DNA from: Lentzea cavernae
GTDB lineage: Bacteria > Actinomycetota > Actinomycetes > Mycobacteriales > Pseudonocardiaceae
DNA length: 64,000 bases
Direction of reading: 5' to 3'
Assembly: GCF_014653695.1 (NCBI RefSeq)
Contig: NZ_BNAR01000009.1
Span: 1-64,000 of the forward strand
The notes under the pieces are model-generated. The model worked only from the letters and a program-made list of their open reading frames with translations. It was not told the DNA's origin and ran no database searches. Made by a program: the position numbers and the translations under genes. This document shows, one piece after another, positions 16,839-25,197 of this stretch (position 1 is the first letter of the stretch; each line of letters starts with the position of its first letter).

Positions 16839-18482
16839 GTGACTTTCCAGGTGCAGCTAGACGCCGGCGTGGTCACTCGTTGTCGGCGGCGGGTGCACCT
16901 CGAAAACGATCCGGTCATGCGCGACGTCCCCAAGGCGGCGCCGGATCCGGCTTCGGAACAACGGAAAGCGGACGCGACGAACCACCGTCGTGCGGTGGCG
17001 GACGCTCTCGGCAGAATTGTCGGCTCGAATCTCTTCGAGGTGCCGAGCGGACCCGACGTGCGCAGTGCGGACCGGGAACGGGTGACGCTCGCGGCCATGG
17101 AGATGGGCGCGCCGTACATCTGGGGCGCCGCACTGCCCCGTGATCCGCGCGGTGGCCGCCGGGGCGGAATCGACCTGCTGGTCAAGGACTCCACCGGCTA
17201 CGTGCCGGTGCTCGTCGTCCGGCACAAGATCACCGATCCCGGTCAGGGCGCCCGCACGAGCCCGTTGACGATGCCGTTGCCCGACGGCAGCCGCACCGAC
17301 CCGCACCGCAAGGTCAGGCCCCAGCCCCGCGACCAGCTGCGGCTGGCCCACGCGCAACGGCAGCTGCAGGCGGCCGGCCACGCGCGCAACGGGCGCGCCA
17401 CCGGCGGCGTGATCGGCATGGACGCCGACGTGGTGCTGTGGCACGACCTGGAGGCGCCGACGTGGCCGGGCGGCCGCAACGCGCTGGCCGAGTACGACGC
17501 TCGGTTCAGCGACCGGCTGGCGGTGGCGCTGGCGGCCGCGAACGAGAAGGACGCGCTGGCGAAGCCGTCTCGGATCGTCGACTGCAAGACCTGCCCGTGG
17601 TGGCCGAAGTGCGACAGCGACCTCAGGCGGGGCAGGGACGTCAGCCTCGTCGTGCGCGGCGAGGACGCCGTGGCGCTGCGGAAGATCGGTCTGTCCACTG
17701 TGGACGACCTGGCGGAGCTCGACCCCCGCGCCGACGGCCCGGTCCAGCTCGTCGGCATGCCGTTCGGCGACGCCGTGGTGCTGGCGCGGGCGTGGCTGCG
17801 CGACCTGACGCTGGTGCGCCGCGTGCCCGAGATGAACGTGCCGCGCGCCGACGTCGAGGTCGACGTCGACATGGAGAGCTTCGGCGACCTCGGCGCGTAC
17901 ATGTGGGGCTGCCTGCTGTCCGGAAAGGACATCGACGAACCGCACGGCTACCGCGCCTTCGTGACGTGGGACGCCCTGCCGTGCGACGACGAGGCCCGTT
18001 CGTTCGCCGAGTTCTGGACCTGGCTGACCGGCATCCGCCTGCGCGCCAAGGCACGCGGCCTGTCGTTCCGCGCCTACTGCTACAACGAGCTCGCGGAGAA
18101 CCGCTGGCTGCTGGCGTCGGCGGAGCGGTTCGCCGGCAAGCCCGGCATCCCGACCGTCGCGCAGATCAAGGAGTTCATCAACTCCGACTCCTGGGTCGAC
18201 CTGTTCGGCATCGTCCGCGAGCAGTTCCTGTGCGCGCACGGCAAGGGCCTGAAGGTCATCGCGCCGGTCGCGGGCTTCTCGTGGCGCGACCCGGAGGCCG
18301 GCGGCGAGAACTCGATGCGCTGGTACCGGGCGGCCGTGGGGCTGAACGGCGACGAGCTCGACATCGCGCAGCGGCAGCGGTTGCTGGAGTACAACGAGGA
18401 CGACGTCCTGGCCACCCACCGCCTGCGCGAGTGGATGACCTCGGACGCCATGTCCCGCCTGCCGTACGCCGGAGATCTCTAG
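16839..18482 (+). CDS. TM0106 family RecB-like nuclease with Fe-S cluster and RNase H-like domain
   Basis: A 547-aa predicted nuclease. The PD-(D/E)XK core has Asp112 (GGIDLLVK) and Lys130 (VVRHK). Cysteines C15, C249, C252 and C258 (CKTCPWWPKC) give the one-plus-three pattern of the Cas4/AddB iron-sulfur cluster. The C-terminal half is RNase H/DnaQ-like with D344-E346 in VDMESFGDLG and the late YNEDDV motif. GTG 16839 is preferred; a TTG at 16797 would add 14 residues. The family is widespread in actinobacteria without a proven role. A 13-bp gap with AGGAGG couples it to the cyclic-nucleotide-binding gene. Confidence 0.88.
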   Translation: MTFQVQLDAGVVTRCRRRVHLENDPVMRDVPKAAPDPASEQRKADATNHRRAVADALGRIVGSNLFEVPSGPDVRSADRERVTLAAMEMGAPYIWGAALPRDPRGGRRGGIDLLVKDSTGYVPVLVVRHKITDPGQGARTSPLTMPLPDGSRTDPHRKVRPQPRDQLRLAHAQRQLQAAGHARNGRATGGVIGMDADVVLWHDLEAPTWPGGRNALAEYDARFSDRLAVALAAANEKDALAKPSRIVDCKTCPWWPKCDSDLRRGRDVSLVVRGEDAVALRKIGLSTVDDLAELDPRADGPVQLVGMPFGDAVVLARAWLRDLTLVRRVPEMNVPRADVEVDVDMESFGDLGAYMWGCLLSGKDIDEPHGYRAFVTWDALPCDDEARSFAEFWTWLTGIRLRAKARGLSFRAYCYNELAENRWLLASAERFAGKPGIPTVAQIKEFINSDSWVDLFGIVREQFLCAHGKGLKVIAPVAGFSWRDPEAGGENSMRWYRAAVGLNGDELDIAQRQRLLEYNEDDVLATHRLREWMTSDAMSRLPYAGDL

Positions 18483-18495
18483 CGAGGAGGAAGCG

Positions 18496-20124
18496 GTGGA
18501 GACCGAGTCGTCTCTCGTCACCATCGTTTCGTGTGACGTCATCAGGCATTCGTCGGCGGACGAGCGCGACCAGCTGGCACGGGTCACGGCGATCAACGAC
18601 ATGGTCGCCGAGGCCGTCGCCGGGTCCGCCGAGGGCGATGTCGTGTGGGCGTCCGGCGGGGACGGCGGCCACGTCCTGTTCCGGCAGGAGGCGTGGGAGC
18701 AGGCAGCCCTGGACCTCGCCTTCCGGTGGAAGGGCTGGTCCCTGCGCGAACGCGTGCCGTTGCGCATCGTCTGCCACCGCGGCCCGGTCGCGCACATCAC
18801 GGGCGCGGACGGCCGAAGCCAGCCCGTCGGCCACGGGATCAACGACGCCGGCAACCTCCTGGCGCACGTCGACGTCGGGATCGTGGCGTCGGACGCGTTC
18901 CGGAAGGCGATGGCGCACGTTCCCGAGGTCGACTTCCACGACCCGCGCCGGCTGCTGGCGAACGACGGTCGGTTGCACTGGATCCACCTGCTGTCCTGCG
19001 GGCACGACAGGTCGTCCTGGGGGACGTCGTTCCAGAACGACCACGCCGCTCTGGAAAGCGCTGTCACCCAGGGCCGCAGCTGGGACATCCTCTACCACGC
19101 CAAGAGGATCTGGCAGTCCAGCTCCGAGGACCGCGCCGTCGCACGCGGCATCGAGGCGATCGAGCAGTCGAAGCTCAAGTTCACCGACAGGCGCACGGGC
19201 AAGGACGAGCTCAACCCGTTCCTCGGGCAGTCCCACCTCGACGAGCTGGCCGCGATGCTGCGGCTGGGCAAGCTCGTCGAGCGCCGCCGCGGCGAGTTCA
19301 TCTGCCACTACGGGGACTCCGGTGACTCGCTGTTCGTGATCCTGCGCGGCGAGGTGGGCGTCTTCAACTCCGAGGGCGAGGACCGCCCCGGAGTGCTGCA
19401 CACGTTGCGGCAGGGCGAGATCGTGGGCGAGCTCGCCTACGCCCTGGCACGGGACCGGACCGCGGACCTGGTGGCTCTCACCGACGTCGCGTTGCTGTCG
19501 TTCAAGTACGAGGACGTCCACCTGCTCTCGACCGCGTCCATCGGGTCGGCCGCCGCGCGCAACGTCGCCCTGTTCATCAACTACCGGGCACTGCAGCACG
19601 TGAGCGACAACGCCCCCTACCTGCTCGGGCCGGACCGCGACGGCCCGCTGAACGCGGGTGAGCGGGGATGGGACGAGACGCTCGCCGCGGTGCGCAGGCA
19701 CGCGGAGCTGATCACGTTGCGCAAGCTGCCCTTCGAGCTGACCGTGGACCTCGTGTCAGCCGAGGCGCCGAAGCGCAAGGGGATCTACGTCCTCGCCGGT
19801 GGCACGCTCGAAGCGGAGGGCGAGCTGCTGGAGGGGCGCGACTTCCCGGTGCTGTGGGTGGACCTGCCCCGGTTCCTGTCGACCCGGCCCAGGACGTACG
19901 GGGTGCGCAGCCAGGTGGTCAAGATCCTGTGGATCGGCGCGGGGGGAATCGCCGAGCTGGATCCGGGCCAGCGGGCGGCCCTGCACCGGGAGCTGGGTGC
20001 CGTGACGGCCGAACCGGCTCCGGGCGGCACGATCAACCAGGTCGGGACCAACTCGGGGATCGTGATCCAGGCCGGGCAGGTGGAGAACCTGCACGTGCAC
20101 CGCGGCCCCGAGCCGCCCGGCTGA
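18496..20124 (+). CDS. Cyclase-homology plus cyclic-nucleotide-binding sensor protein
   Basis: A 542-aa multidomain protein. Residues about 5-140 resemble a class III nucleotide cyclase: D14, GGDGG (54-58) and N116 fit metal and purine positions, but the transition-state Arg is Asn120. Residues 258-345 are a cyclic-nucleotide-binding domain with an intact phosphate cassette (GELA 311-314, R321-T-A). Residues about 425-495 look like a second, degenerate barrel. The tail at 511-536 (INQVGTNSGIVIQAGQV then LHVH) resembles short tails I associate with actinobacterial conflict-system proteins. GTG 18496 follows AGGAGG. It is cotranscribed with the RecB-like nuclease; the partner role is inferred. 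Confidence 0.8.
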   Translation: METESSLVTIVSCDVIRHSSADERDQLARVTAINDMVAEAVAGSAEGDVVWASGGDGGHVLFRQEAWEQAALDLAFRWKGWSLRERVPLRIVCHRGPVAHITGADGRSQPVGHGINDAGNLLAHVDVGIVASDAFRKAMAHVPEVDFHDPRRLLANDGRLHWIHLLSCGHDRSSWGTSFQNDHAALESAVTQGRSWDILYHAKRIWQSSSEDRAVARGIEAIEQSKLKFTDRRTGKDELNPFLGQSHLDELAAMLRLGKLVERRRGEFICHYGDSGDSLFVILRGEVGVFNSEGEDRPGVLHTLRQGEIVGELAYALARDRTADLVALTDVALLSFKYEDVHLLSTASIGSAAARNVALFINYRALQHVSDNAPYLLGPDRDGPLNAGERGWDETLAAVRRHAELITLRKLPFELTVDLVSAEAPKRKGIYVLAGGTLEAEGELLEGRDFPVLWVDLPRFLSTRPRTYGVRSQVVKILWIGAGGIAELDPGQRAALHRELGAVTAEPAPGGTINQVGTNSGIVIQAGQVENLHVHRGPEPPG

Positions 20125-20152
20125 CACCGCGCGGCCCGGAACTGCCGGAGTT

Positions 20153-20911
20153 CTAGCGGGGTGCCATGCGGAGAGCGCCGTCCATGCGGATGACCTCACC
20201 GTTGAGGTAGTCGTGCTCGACGATCGACAGCGCGAGCTGCGCGTACTCCGACGGCTGCGCCAGGCGCTTCGGGAACGGGATGCCGGCGGCGAGGCCCGCG
20301 CGGAACTCGTCCGAGACCGTGGCGAGCATCGGGGTGTCGACGATGCCGGGTGCGATGGTCAGCACGCGGATGCCGACGTTGCTCAGGTCGCGGGCGGCCG
20401 GGAGGGTCATGCCGACGACGCCACCCTTGGACGAGGCGTACGCGACCTGGCCGATCTGGCCGTCGAAAGCGGCGATGGACGCGGTGTTGATGATGACGCC
20501 GCGGGCGCCGTGCTCGAGCTCCTCGGTCTTGCCCATGGCGGCGGCCGCGAGGCGCAGCACGTTGAACGTGCCGATCAGGTTGACCTCGATGACCTTGCGG
20601 TACAGGTCGAGGTCGTGCGGGCCGGACTTGCCGACCGTGCGCGTCGACGGGCCGATGCCCGCGCAGTTCACCGTGATGCGCAACGGGGAACCGGAGCCCG
20701 CGGCGGTGTCGACAGCGGCCTGGACCTCTTCGCCCGACGTGACGTCGGCGGACAGGTACGTCACGTTCTCGACCGCGTCGGCCTTCTCGATGGCGCTGGG
20801 CAGGTCGAGCGCGAACACCTGCGCTCCACGCGCCGCCAGCGCACGTGCGGTCGCGCCGCCGAGACCGGACGCGCCACCGGTGACGATGGCCGCGGTACCC
20901 GAGATCTCCAT
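20153..20911 (-). CDS. SDR family 3-hydroxyacyl-CoA dehydrogenase type-2-like
   Basis: A 252-aa classical SDR with TGGASGLGG cofactor loop, NCAGI, and YASSK catalytic motif. The overall pattern (MEISGTAAIVTGGASGLG, GQIGQVAYASSKGGVVGMT, PFPKRLAQPSEYA) resembles HSD17B10/3-hydroxy-2-methylbutyryl-CoA dehydrogenases used in isoleucine and branched fatty acid breakdown. It stands alone with 28 bp between its stop and that of the convergent sensor gene. NAD specificity is likely from the Asp after the second strand. Confidence 0.88.
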   Translation of the reverse strand: MEISGTAAIVTGGASGLGGATARALAARGAQVFALDLPSAIEKADAVENVTYLSADVTSGEEVQAAVDTAAGSGSPLRITVNCAGIGPSTRTVGKSGPHDLDLYRKVIEVNLIGTFNVLRLAAAAMGKTEELEHGARGVIINTASIAAFDGQIGQVAYASSKGGVVGMTLPAARDLSNVGIRVLTIAPGIVDTPMLATVSDEFRAGLAAGIPFPKRLAQPSEYAQLALSIVEHDYLNGEVIRMDGALRMAPR

Positions 20912-20959
20912 GCCTTCACCCTCCTCGAAGCGAACTGCTCGCGAGGAGGTTAACGCTCG

Positions 20960-21064
20960 TTACCTGGTGGTCGTTCGGTCGGTCCAGTGCAGCAGCGCGA
21001 CCAACGGCACCGCTGCCAGCAACGCGAGGCCGATGAAGATCGTCGCGAGCGTCAAAATACCCAT
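20960..21064 (-). CDS. Possible 34-aa single-span membrane protein
   Basis: A short frame reading MGILTLATIFIGLALLAAVP and ending in Arg-rich WTDRTTTR encodes one hydrophobic helix. No convincing ribosome site precedes the ATG at 21064, so it is weaker than the similar small gene at 25684-25815. It lies between the SDR and gamma-glutamyltransferase genes. Confidence 0.35.
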   Translation of the reverse strand: MGILTLATIFIGLALLAAVPLVALLHWTDRTTTR

Positions 21065-21247
21065 GCACAGAACTGTGCCGTTCGAAGCTGTTCGAAACAT
21101 CGGCCGCGCCGGTAGTCCTCTGGTGGGAGATGTGTCACGGTCAGCTACGACCAAAGTCGTACCGGTCTCAGGGTCTGCTCCGTTCGGTCGTGGGGTCTGC
21201 GTCACTCGGAGTCCTGCAAAATAGTTAGCCCCGCGTACCTTTATGGG

Positions 21248-23029
21248 GTGTTCACCACGCGCCCCGAACTCGTCGGCACCTTCGGCATGGTCGCTTCGAC
21301 CCACTGGCTGGCCTCCGCATCGGCCATGGCCGTGCTCGAGGACGGCGGCAACGCCTTCGACGCCGCAGTGACAGCCGGATTCGTGTTGCAGCTGGTGGAA
21401 CCGCACCTCAACGGCCCCGGCGGCGAGGTGCCGATCATCTTCTCGGCGGCCGGAGCGGCCCCTCAGGTGCTCTGCGGCCAGGGCGTGGCGCCCGCCGGAG
21501 CGTCGATCGAGCACTACACCGGCCTGGGCCTGGAACTGGTCCCCGGCAGCGGGTTGCTGGCCGCGACCGTGCCGGGCGCGTGGGACGGCTGGCTGACTCT
21601 TCTGCGTGACCACGGCACCAAGACGTTGCGCGAGGTGCTCGACCGCGCGATCGGGTACGCCCGTGACGGCTTCCCCCTGGTCGAACGTGCCGTGCACACG
21701 ATCGGGATGGTCTCCGACCTCTTCCGCGACCACTGGCCGACGTCCGCCGCGCAGTGGATGCCCGACGGCGTCCTGCCGGCCCCCGGCGGCCGTTTCCGCA
21801 ACCCGAAGCTCGCCGACACGTGGGAGTGGCTGCTCGCCGCCGCCGAGGCCGCGGGAGCCGATCGCGAGGCGCAGATCGAGGCCGCGCGCCGGGCCTGGTC
21901 GCAGGGCTTCGTCGCCGCGCAGGTCGACGAGTTCTGCCGCTCGTCGTTCCGCGACGACTCCGGCCGTGATCACGCGGGTGTGCTGACCGGTGCCGACATG
22001 GCGTCGTGGGAGGCGTCCTACGAGGACGCGGTCGTCGCCGACTTCGGCGAGTGGTCGCTCGTGAAGGCCGGCGCGTGGACGCAGGGACCCGTTCTGGCGC
22101 AGCAGCTGCGGTTGCTGGAGGGTTACGACCTGTCCTACGTGGACGGCAAGCCCACCGCCGAGACCCTGCACCTGGCCGTCGAGGCGGCGAAGCTCGCGTT
22201 CGCGGACCGCGAGGCCTGGTACGGCGACGTCCCGGACGTGCCGCTGGAGACCCTGCTGTCGCGTTCCTACGCCTCCGAGCGCCGTGCGCTGATCTCGGAC
22301 ACCGCGTCCTTCGAACTGCGCCCCGGCTCACCCGACGGCCGCGAACCGTTGCTGCCCAAGCACATCACCAGCGGCCCGTCCGCACTGGTCTCCGACCCGA
22401 CCGGTGCGATCGGTGAACCGACCGTGGAACGCTCCGGCGTGACGCGCGGCGACACCGTGCACGTGGACGTCGTCGACCGCTGGGGCAACATGGTCTCCGC
22501 GACCCCGTCCGGCGGCTGGCTGCAGTCCTCGCCGACGATCCCGTCGCTCGGCTTCTGCCTGGGCAGCCGCGCCCAGATGTTCTGGCTCGACAAAGACTTG
22601 CCGAACTCGCTGGCCCCCGGCAAGCGCCCGCGGATCACGCTCTCCCCGTCGATGGCGCTGCGCGACGGCCGCCCGGCGCTCGCGTTCGGCACCCCCGGCG
22701 GCGACCAGCAGGACCAGTGGCAGCTCGGCTTCTGGCTGGCGCACCAGGCGGGCCTGAACCTGCAGGAGGCGATCGACTCGCCGATGTGGCACTCGAACGC
22801 GTTCCCGAGCTCGTTCTACCCGAGGGCCTGGACGCCGGGCGAACTCGTCATCGAGTCCCGCGTCGGCGCGGACGTCCTGGAAGCGTTGCGGCAGCGTGGC
22901 CACCAGGTCGTGGACGCCGGCGAGTGGACCCTGGGCCGCATGTCCGCCGTGGCGAGGAACGCCGCCGACGGACTCCTGCGCGCCGGGGCGAACCCGCGCG
23001 GCACGCAGGGCTACGCGGCAGGCCGCTAG
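21248..23029 (+). CDS. Gamma-glutamyltransferase family protein
   Basis: A 593-aa Ntn-hydrolase of the gamma-glutamyltranspeptidase family (YwrD-type). The autoprocessing/nucleophile Thr lies in RGDTVHVDVVDRWGNM, and the small-subunit motif SGGWLQSSP follows. It has no signal peptide, unlike secreted Ggt, so it may be cytoplasmic and act on gamma-glutamyl amides or cephalosporin-like compounds; the substrate is not determinable. The GTG at 21248 gives VFTTRPELVGTFGMV, typical for the family. Its stop overlaps the small secreted protein gene by 4 bp, convergent. Confidence 0.9.
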   Translation: MFTTRPELVGTFGMVASTHWLASASAMAVLEDGGNAFDAAVTAGFVLQLVEPHLNGPGGEVPIIFSAAGAAPQVLCGQGVAPAGASIEHYTGLGLELVPGSGLLAATVPGAWDGWLTLLRDHGTKTLREVLDRAIGYARDGFPLVERAVHTIGMVSDLFRDHWPTSAAQWMPDGVLPAPGGRFRNPKLADTWEWLLAAAEAAGADREAQIEAARRAWSQGFVAAQVDEFCRSSFRDDSGRDHAGVLTGADMASWEASYEDAVVADFGEWSLVKAGAWTQGPVLAQQLRLLEGYDLSYVDGKPTAETLHLAVEAAKLAFADREAWYGDVPDVPLETLLSRSYASERRALISDTASFELRPGSPDGREPLLPKHITSGPSALVSDPTGAIGEPTVERSGVTRGDTVHVDVVDRWGNMVSATPSGGWLQSSPTIPSLGFCLGSRAQMFWLDKDLPNSLAPGKRPRITLSPSMALRDGRPALAFGTPGGDQQDQWQLGFWLAHQAGLNLQEAIDSPMWHSNAFPSSFYPRAWTPGELVIESRVGADVLEALRQRGHQVVDAGEWTLGRMSAVARNAADGLLRAGANPRGTQGYAAGR

Positions 23030-23244
23030 CCGCCGAGGACCTTGGTGCCGTCGCGGACCACGTCCACGTTGCCACCGGAGTCGTGCAGCGTGCTGACACC
23101 GGCGGACCCGGCGACGTCGCTGACCTTCCCGATCGGATCGACCTGGGGGAGCGCCGGCAACGGGCTCGCGCTCGCGGTGCCCACCAGCGCGGCGAGCGCA
23201 CCCGCGGCGAGGCCGGCGGAAGCGACGATCTTCTTGATGTTCAA
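23026..23244 (-). CDS. Small secreted protein, 72 aa
   Basis: A 72-aa protein with a clear signal peptide (MNIKKIVASAGLAAGALAAL, cleavage near ASA-SP at about 27). The mature part is about 45 residues, ending in DVVRDGTKVLGG. It resembles the 114-aa secreted protein encoded just upstream on the same strand in signal peptide and composition. Function unknown; a cell-wall or surface peptide is possible. Confidence 0.7.
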   Translation of the reverse strand: MNIKKIVASAGLAAGALAALVGTASASPLPALPQVDPIGKVSDVAGSAGVSTLHDSGGNVDVVRDGTKVLGG

Positions 23245-23280
23245 GGCGTTCCGCTCCGCGCGAGGGTGGAGAAAGTGGAA

Positions 23281-23316
23281 CGGCGTCCGATTCGAGGGGG
23301 AGGGAATCGGACGCCG
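23281..23316 (-). terminator. Strong hairpin between two secreted-protein genes
   Basis: A 13-bp perfect stem (CGGCGTCCGATTC with its complement) encloses a purine-rich 10-nt loop. It follows the stop of the 114-aa secreted protein gene and precedes the 72-aa gene, fitting a terminator or an attenuating/stabilising hairpin. No U-run follows, as is usual in actinomycetes. Confidence 0.75.
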
Positions 23317-23341
23317 CCCCGGCCAGGAAGTGCTGGTCAGA

Positions 23342-23686
23342 TCAGATGTCGACGGACGCGGCGCCGGTCGGCACGCCGGCCGGCTCGTTCAGACCGAGCA
23401 GCGTGGCGGCCGGAAGACCGTTCGCGCCGGCGTCGACGTTCTTGACCAGCGCGTCGACGTTGAGGTCCTGCGCGTTGATCGCCTGGATCTTGCCCGCGGC
23501 GTCGGCGGTGTTCACGGACGCGAGGTCGCCGGCCTTGGCGATGTCGCCCAGCTGGCCACCGAGGTCGGGCGCGGTGTGAACGGCGGCGGACCCGGTGTCC
23601 GCGTGTGCGATACCACCCAGGCCGAGCATGACGGTGGCGCTGCCGAGGGCAACAGCGGCCCCCGTGACGGTCTTCCTGAGGTTCAT
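23342..23686 (-). CDS. Small secreted protein, 114 aa
   Basis: A 114-aa protein with a signal peptide (MNLRKTVTGAAVALGSATVM, cleavage after AHA near residue 29). The mature part is Ala/Asn/Asp-rich with helical heptad-like spacing (AGKIQAINAQDLNVDALVKN) and no Cys. Family not recognised. It is followed by a strong hairpin and then by a second small secreted protein. Confidence 0.7.
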   Translation of the reverse strand: MNLRKTVTGAAVALGSATVMLGLGGIAHADTGSAAVHTAPDLGGQLGDIAKAGDLASVNTADAAGKIQAINAQDLNVDALVKNVDAGANGLPAATLLGLNEPAGVPTGAASVDI

Positions 23687-23751
23687 GGGCGCGAACGTCC
23701 CTTGTTCGGACCCTCTACATCAAGCTCCGTAACTCAGGCGAGGGAAGTTCT

Positions 23752-24027
23752 TCATCCTTTGGAGGGACGCCACTCCATTCCGACCGTGCACACCCGGATG
23801 CCCTCCCGCCACACCGTGATCGCGTACGTGCCCGATTTCGTTTCGGTGCGCGCCAGGAAGTCGGCGGCGCATTCGAGGGTGTACCGGCGACGCCACTCCT
23901 CGCCTTTCCTTATGTACCAACCGTGGTCGAGAACTTCCTCGACCTGGTCGAGATCCAGCGCACCACCGGGCAGCCGGCGGTGGTACTCGATGCGGTGGAG
24001 GTGGTCCATGACCAGGACGTTCCTCAC
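23752..24027 (-). CDS. Hypothetical protein divergent from DUF5753 regulator
   Basis: A 91-aa protein with alternating strands and helices and no recognised family (DLDQVEEVLDHGWYIRKGEEW, YAITVWREGIRVCTVGMEW). Its start is 55 bp from the DUF5753-type regulator on the other strand, and the perfect palindrome 24038-24054 lies between them. It could therefore be controlled by that regulator. Confidence 0.6.
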   Translation of the reverse strand: MRNVLVMDHLHRIEYHRRLPGGALDLDQVEEVLDHGWYIRKGEEWRRRYTLECAADFLARTETKSGTYAITVWREGIRVCTVGMEWRPSKG

Positions 24028-24037
24028 CGCACCCCAG

Positions 24038-24054
24038 GAGTGAGAATCTCACTC
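24038..24054. promoter_or_regulatory. Palindromic operator shared by both DUF5753-DUF397 loci
   Basis: GAGTGAGAATCTCACTC is a perfect palindrome around a central A, 28 bp before the regulator's GTG. The second DUF5753 locus has GTGAGAATCTCAC at 59029-59041, 30 bp before its ATG, and both are followed by a similar CCGG(G)ATC(C/T)CGC block. Autoregulator binding is the simplest reading. Confidence 0.7.
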
Positions 24055-24082
24055 TCCGGATCCCGCCCGTAACGTTTGGACC

Positions 24083-24895
24083 GTGGCTGAACCCACGTTC
24101 CGGCAGAAGCGCCTGGGAGAGGCGCTCCAATTGCTGCGCGAACGCGCCGGTATGAGCCAGAAGGAAGCCGCGGACCGCCTCGACTACAACGTTCCCAAGC
24201 TCAGCCGCATCGAGAACGGCCAGGTTCCGGACATCCACGCCTTGCGGGCGATGCTCGACATCTACGGGGTCATCGGCGACGAAGAGGCGCCGTACGTCGA
24301 AATGTGGGAGCTGGCCAAGGAAAAGGGTTGGTGGCGGGCCTTCGGGCTCGACGCGCAGGGTTACATCAGCCTTGAGCACGATGCATCACGTGTCCGGGAG
24401 TTCTCGCTCGCGGTCATACCGGGACAGCTGCAGATCGAGCAGTACACGCGCAACGTGTTCGACGGCGCGGTGATCAAGCGGTCCAGGAAATCGATCGAGA
24501 ACGACATCGCCGTGCGGCAACGCCGGCAGAGCAGGTTGATCGGCGACGACCCGCTCGAGTACCACGTGGTGCTCTTCGAAGCGGCGCTCTGGCACGTTGA
24601 TCGAGCTCAACTGCTGCACCTCGTGGACATCGCCCGCCTGCCGAACATCGTCATTCAGGTCCTGCGGGGATCCCCGCGGCTGCACGACGGTCTGTTCGGC
24701 TCGTTCACCCTGCTCGACCTGCCGTTCGCGGGGAATCCGCGGATCCTCTACATCGAGCACATGGCCGGGTCGATCCACATCGAGGACCCGGAGCGGGTGG
24801 CGACCGCTAGCCTTGTCTTCAAACACGTCTCGAAGCTGGCGTTGACCCCCGAAGAGTCCGCCGCGTTCATCGAGAGGCTGGCTGCCGAGAGGTAG
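24083..24895 (+). CDS. XRE-type regulator with DUF5753 (Scr1/WhiJ-like), copy 1
   Basis: The 270-aa product has an N-terminal XRE HTH at about 12-65 (LRERAGMSQKEAADRLDYNVPKLSR region) and a C-terminal DUF5753 domain. Such proteins pair with small DUF397 proteins in actinomycetes and are related to WhiJ, a developmental regulator. TAACGT at 24070-24075, 7 bp before the GTG, would suit a leaderless transcript. A DUF397 gene follows after 2 bp. Its paralogue lies at 59072-59887. Confidence 0.9.
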   Translation: MAEPTFRQKRLGEALQLLRERAGMSQKEAADRLDYNVPKLSRIENGQVPDIHALRAMLDIYGVIGDEEAPYVEMWELAKEKGWWRAFGLDAQGYISLEHDASRVREFSLAVIPGQLQIEQYTRNVFDGAVIKRSRKSIENDIAVRQRRQSRLIGDDPLEYHVVLFEAALWHVDRAQLLHLVDIARLPNIVIQVLRGSPRLHDGLFGSFTLLDLPFAGNPRILYIEHMAGSIHIEDPERVATASLVFKHVSKLALTPEESAAFIERLAAER

Positions 24896-24897
24896 GT

Positions 24898-25077
24898 ATG
24901 TGGCGCAAGAGCAGCCGTAGCAACAGTGGCAGTGACGGCAACTGCGTCGAGATCGCGCTGACCGGCTCAGCCGCGCGCGTGCGGGACTCGAAGAACCGGA
25001 CGACCTCCGAAGTCCCCGCACCTCACTGGGCAGAGTTCATCAACGCCGTGAAACGCGGCGACCTCGAAAATAACTGA
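24898..25077 (+). CDS. DUF397 protein, copy 1
   Basis: A 59-aa protein with the DUF397 hallmark (MWRKSSRSNSGSDGNCVEIA, then RVRDSKN and HWAEFINAVKRG). DUF397 members include BldB-like partners of WhiJ-type regulators, and may act as toxin-like or co-regulator partners. ATG 24898 follows the regulator's stop by 2 bp (GAGAGGTAGGTATG), indicating coupling. Confidence 0.9.
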   Translation: MWRKSSRSNSGSDGNCVEIALTGSAARVRDSKNRTTSEVPAPHWAEFINAVKRGDLENN

Positions 25078-25147
25078 CTGATCGATCTATAACCGATCGT
25101 CACTATTCTGGTCGTATTGGACACGCGTCCGGGTGGCCAAACGAGTT

Positions 25148-25176
25148 CGAGGCCGCCCCATTGCGGGGCGACCTCG
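25148..25176. terminator. Rho-independent-like hairpin
   Basis: CGAGGCCGCCCC and GGGGCGACCTCG form a 12-bp stem with one mismatch and a 5-nt loop between the convergent DUF397 gene and the 25198-25572 gene, suitable to terminate both. The flank GCGACCTCGAAA also repeats the 3' end of the DUF397 gene. Confidence 0.75.
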
Positions 25177-25197
25177 AAAGAACTGGCGGGCCGGAAC

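Noticed and set aside
24083-25077. Classical toxin-antitoxin system
   Set aside because: DUF5753-DUF397 pairs are sometimes named antitoxin-like, but they are closer to WhiJ/BldB regulators; toxicity cannot be seen from sequence.
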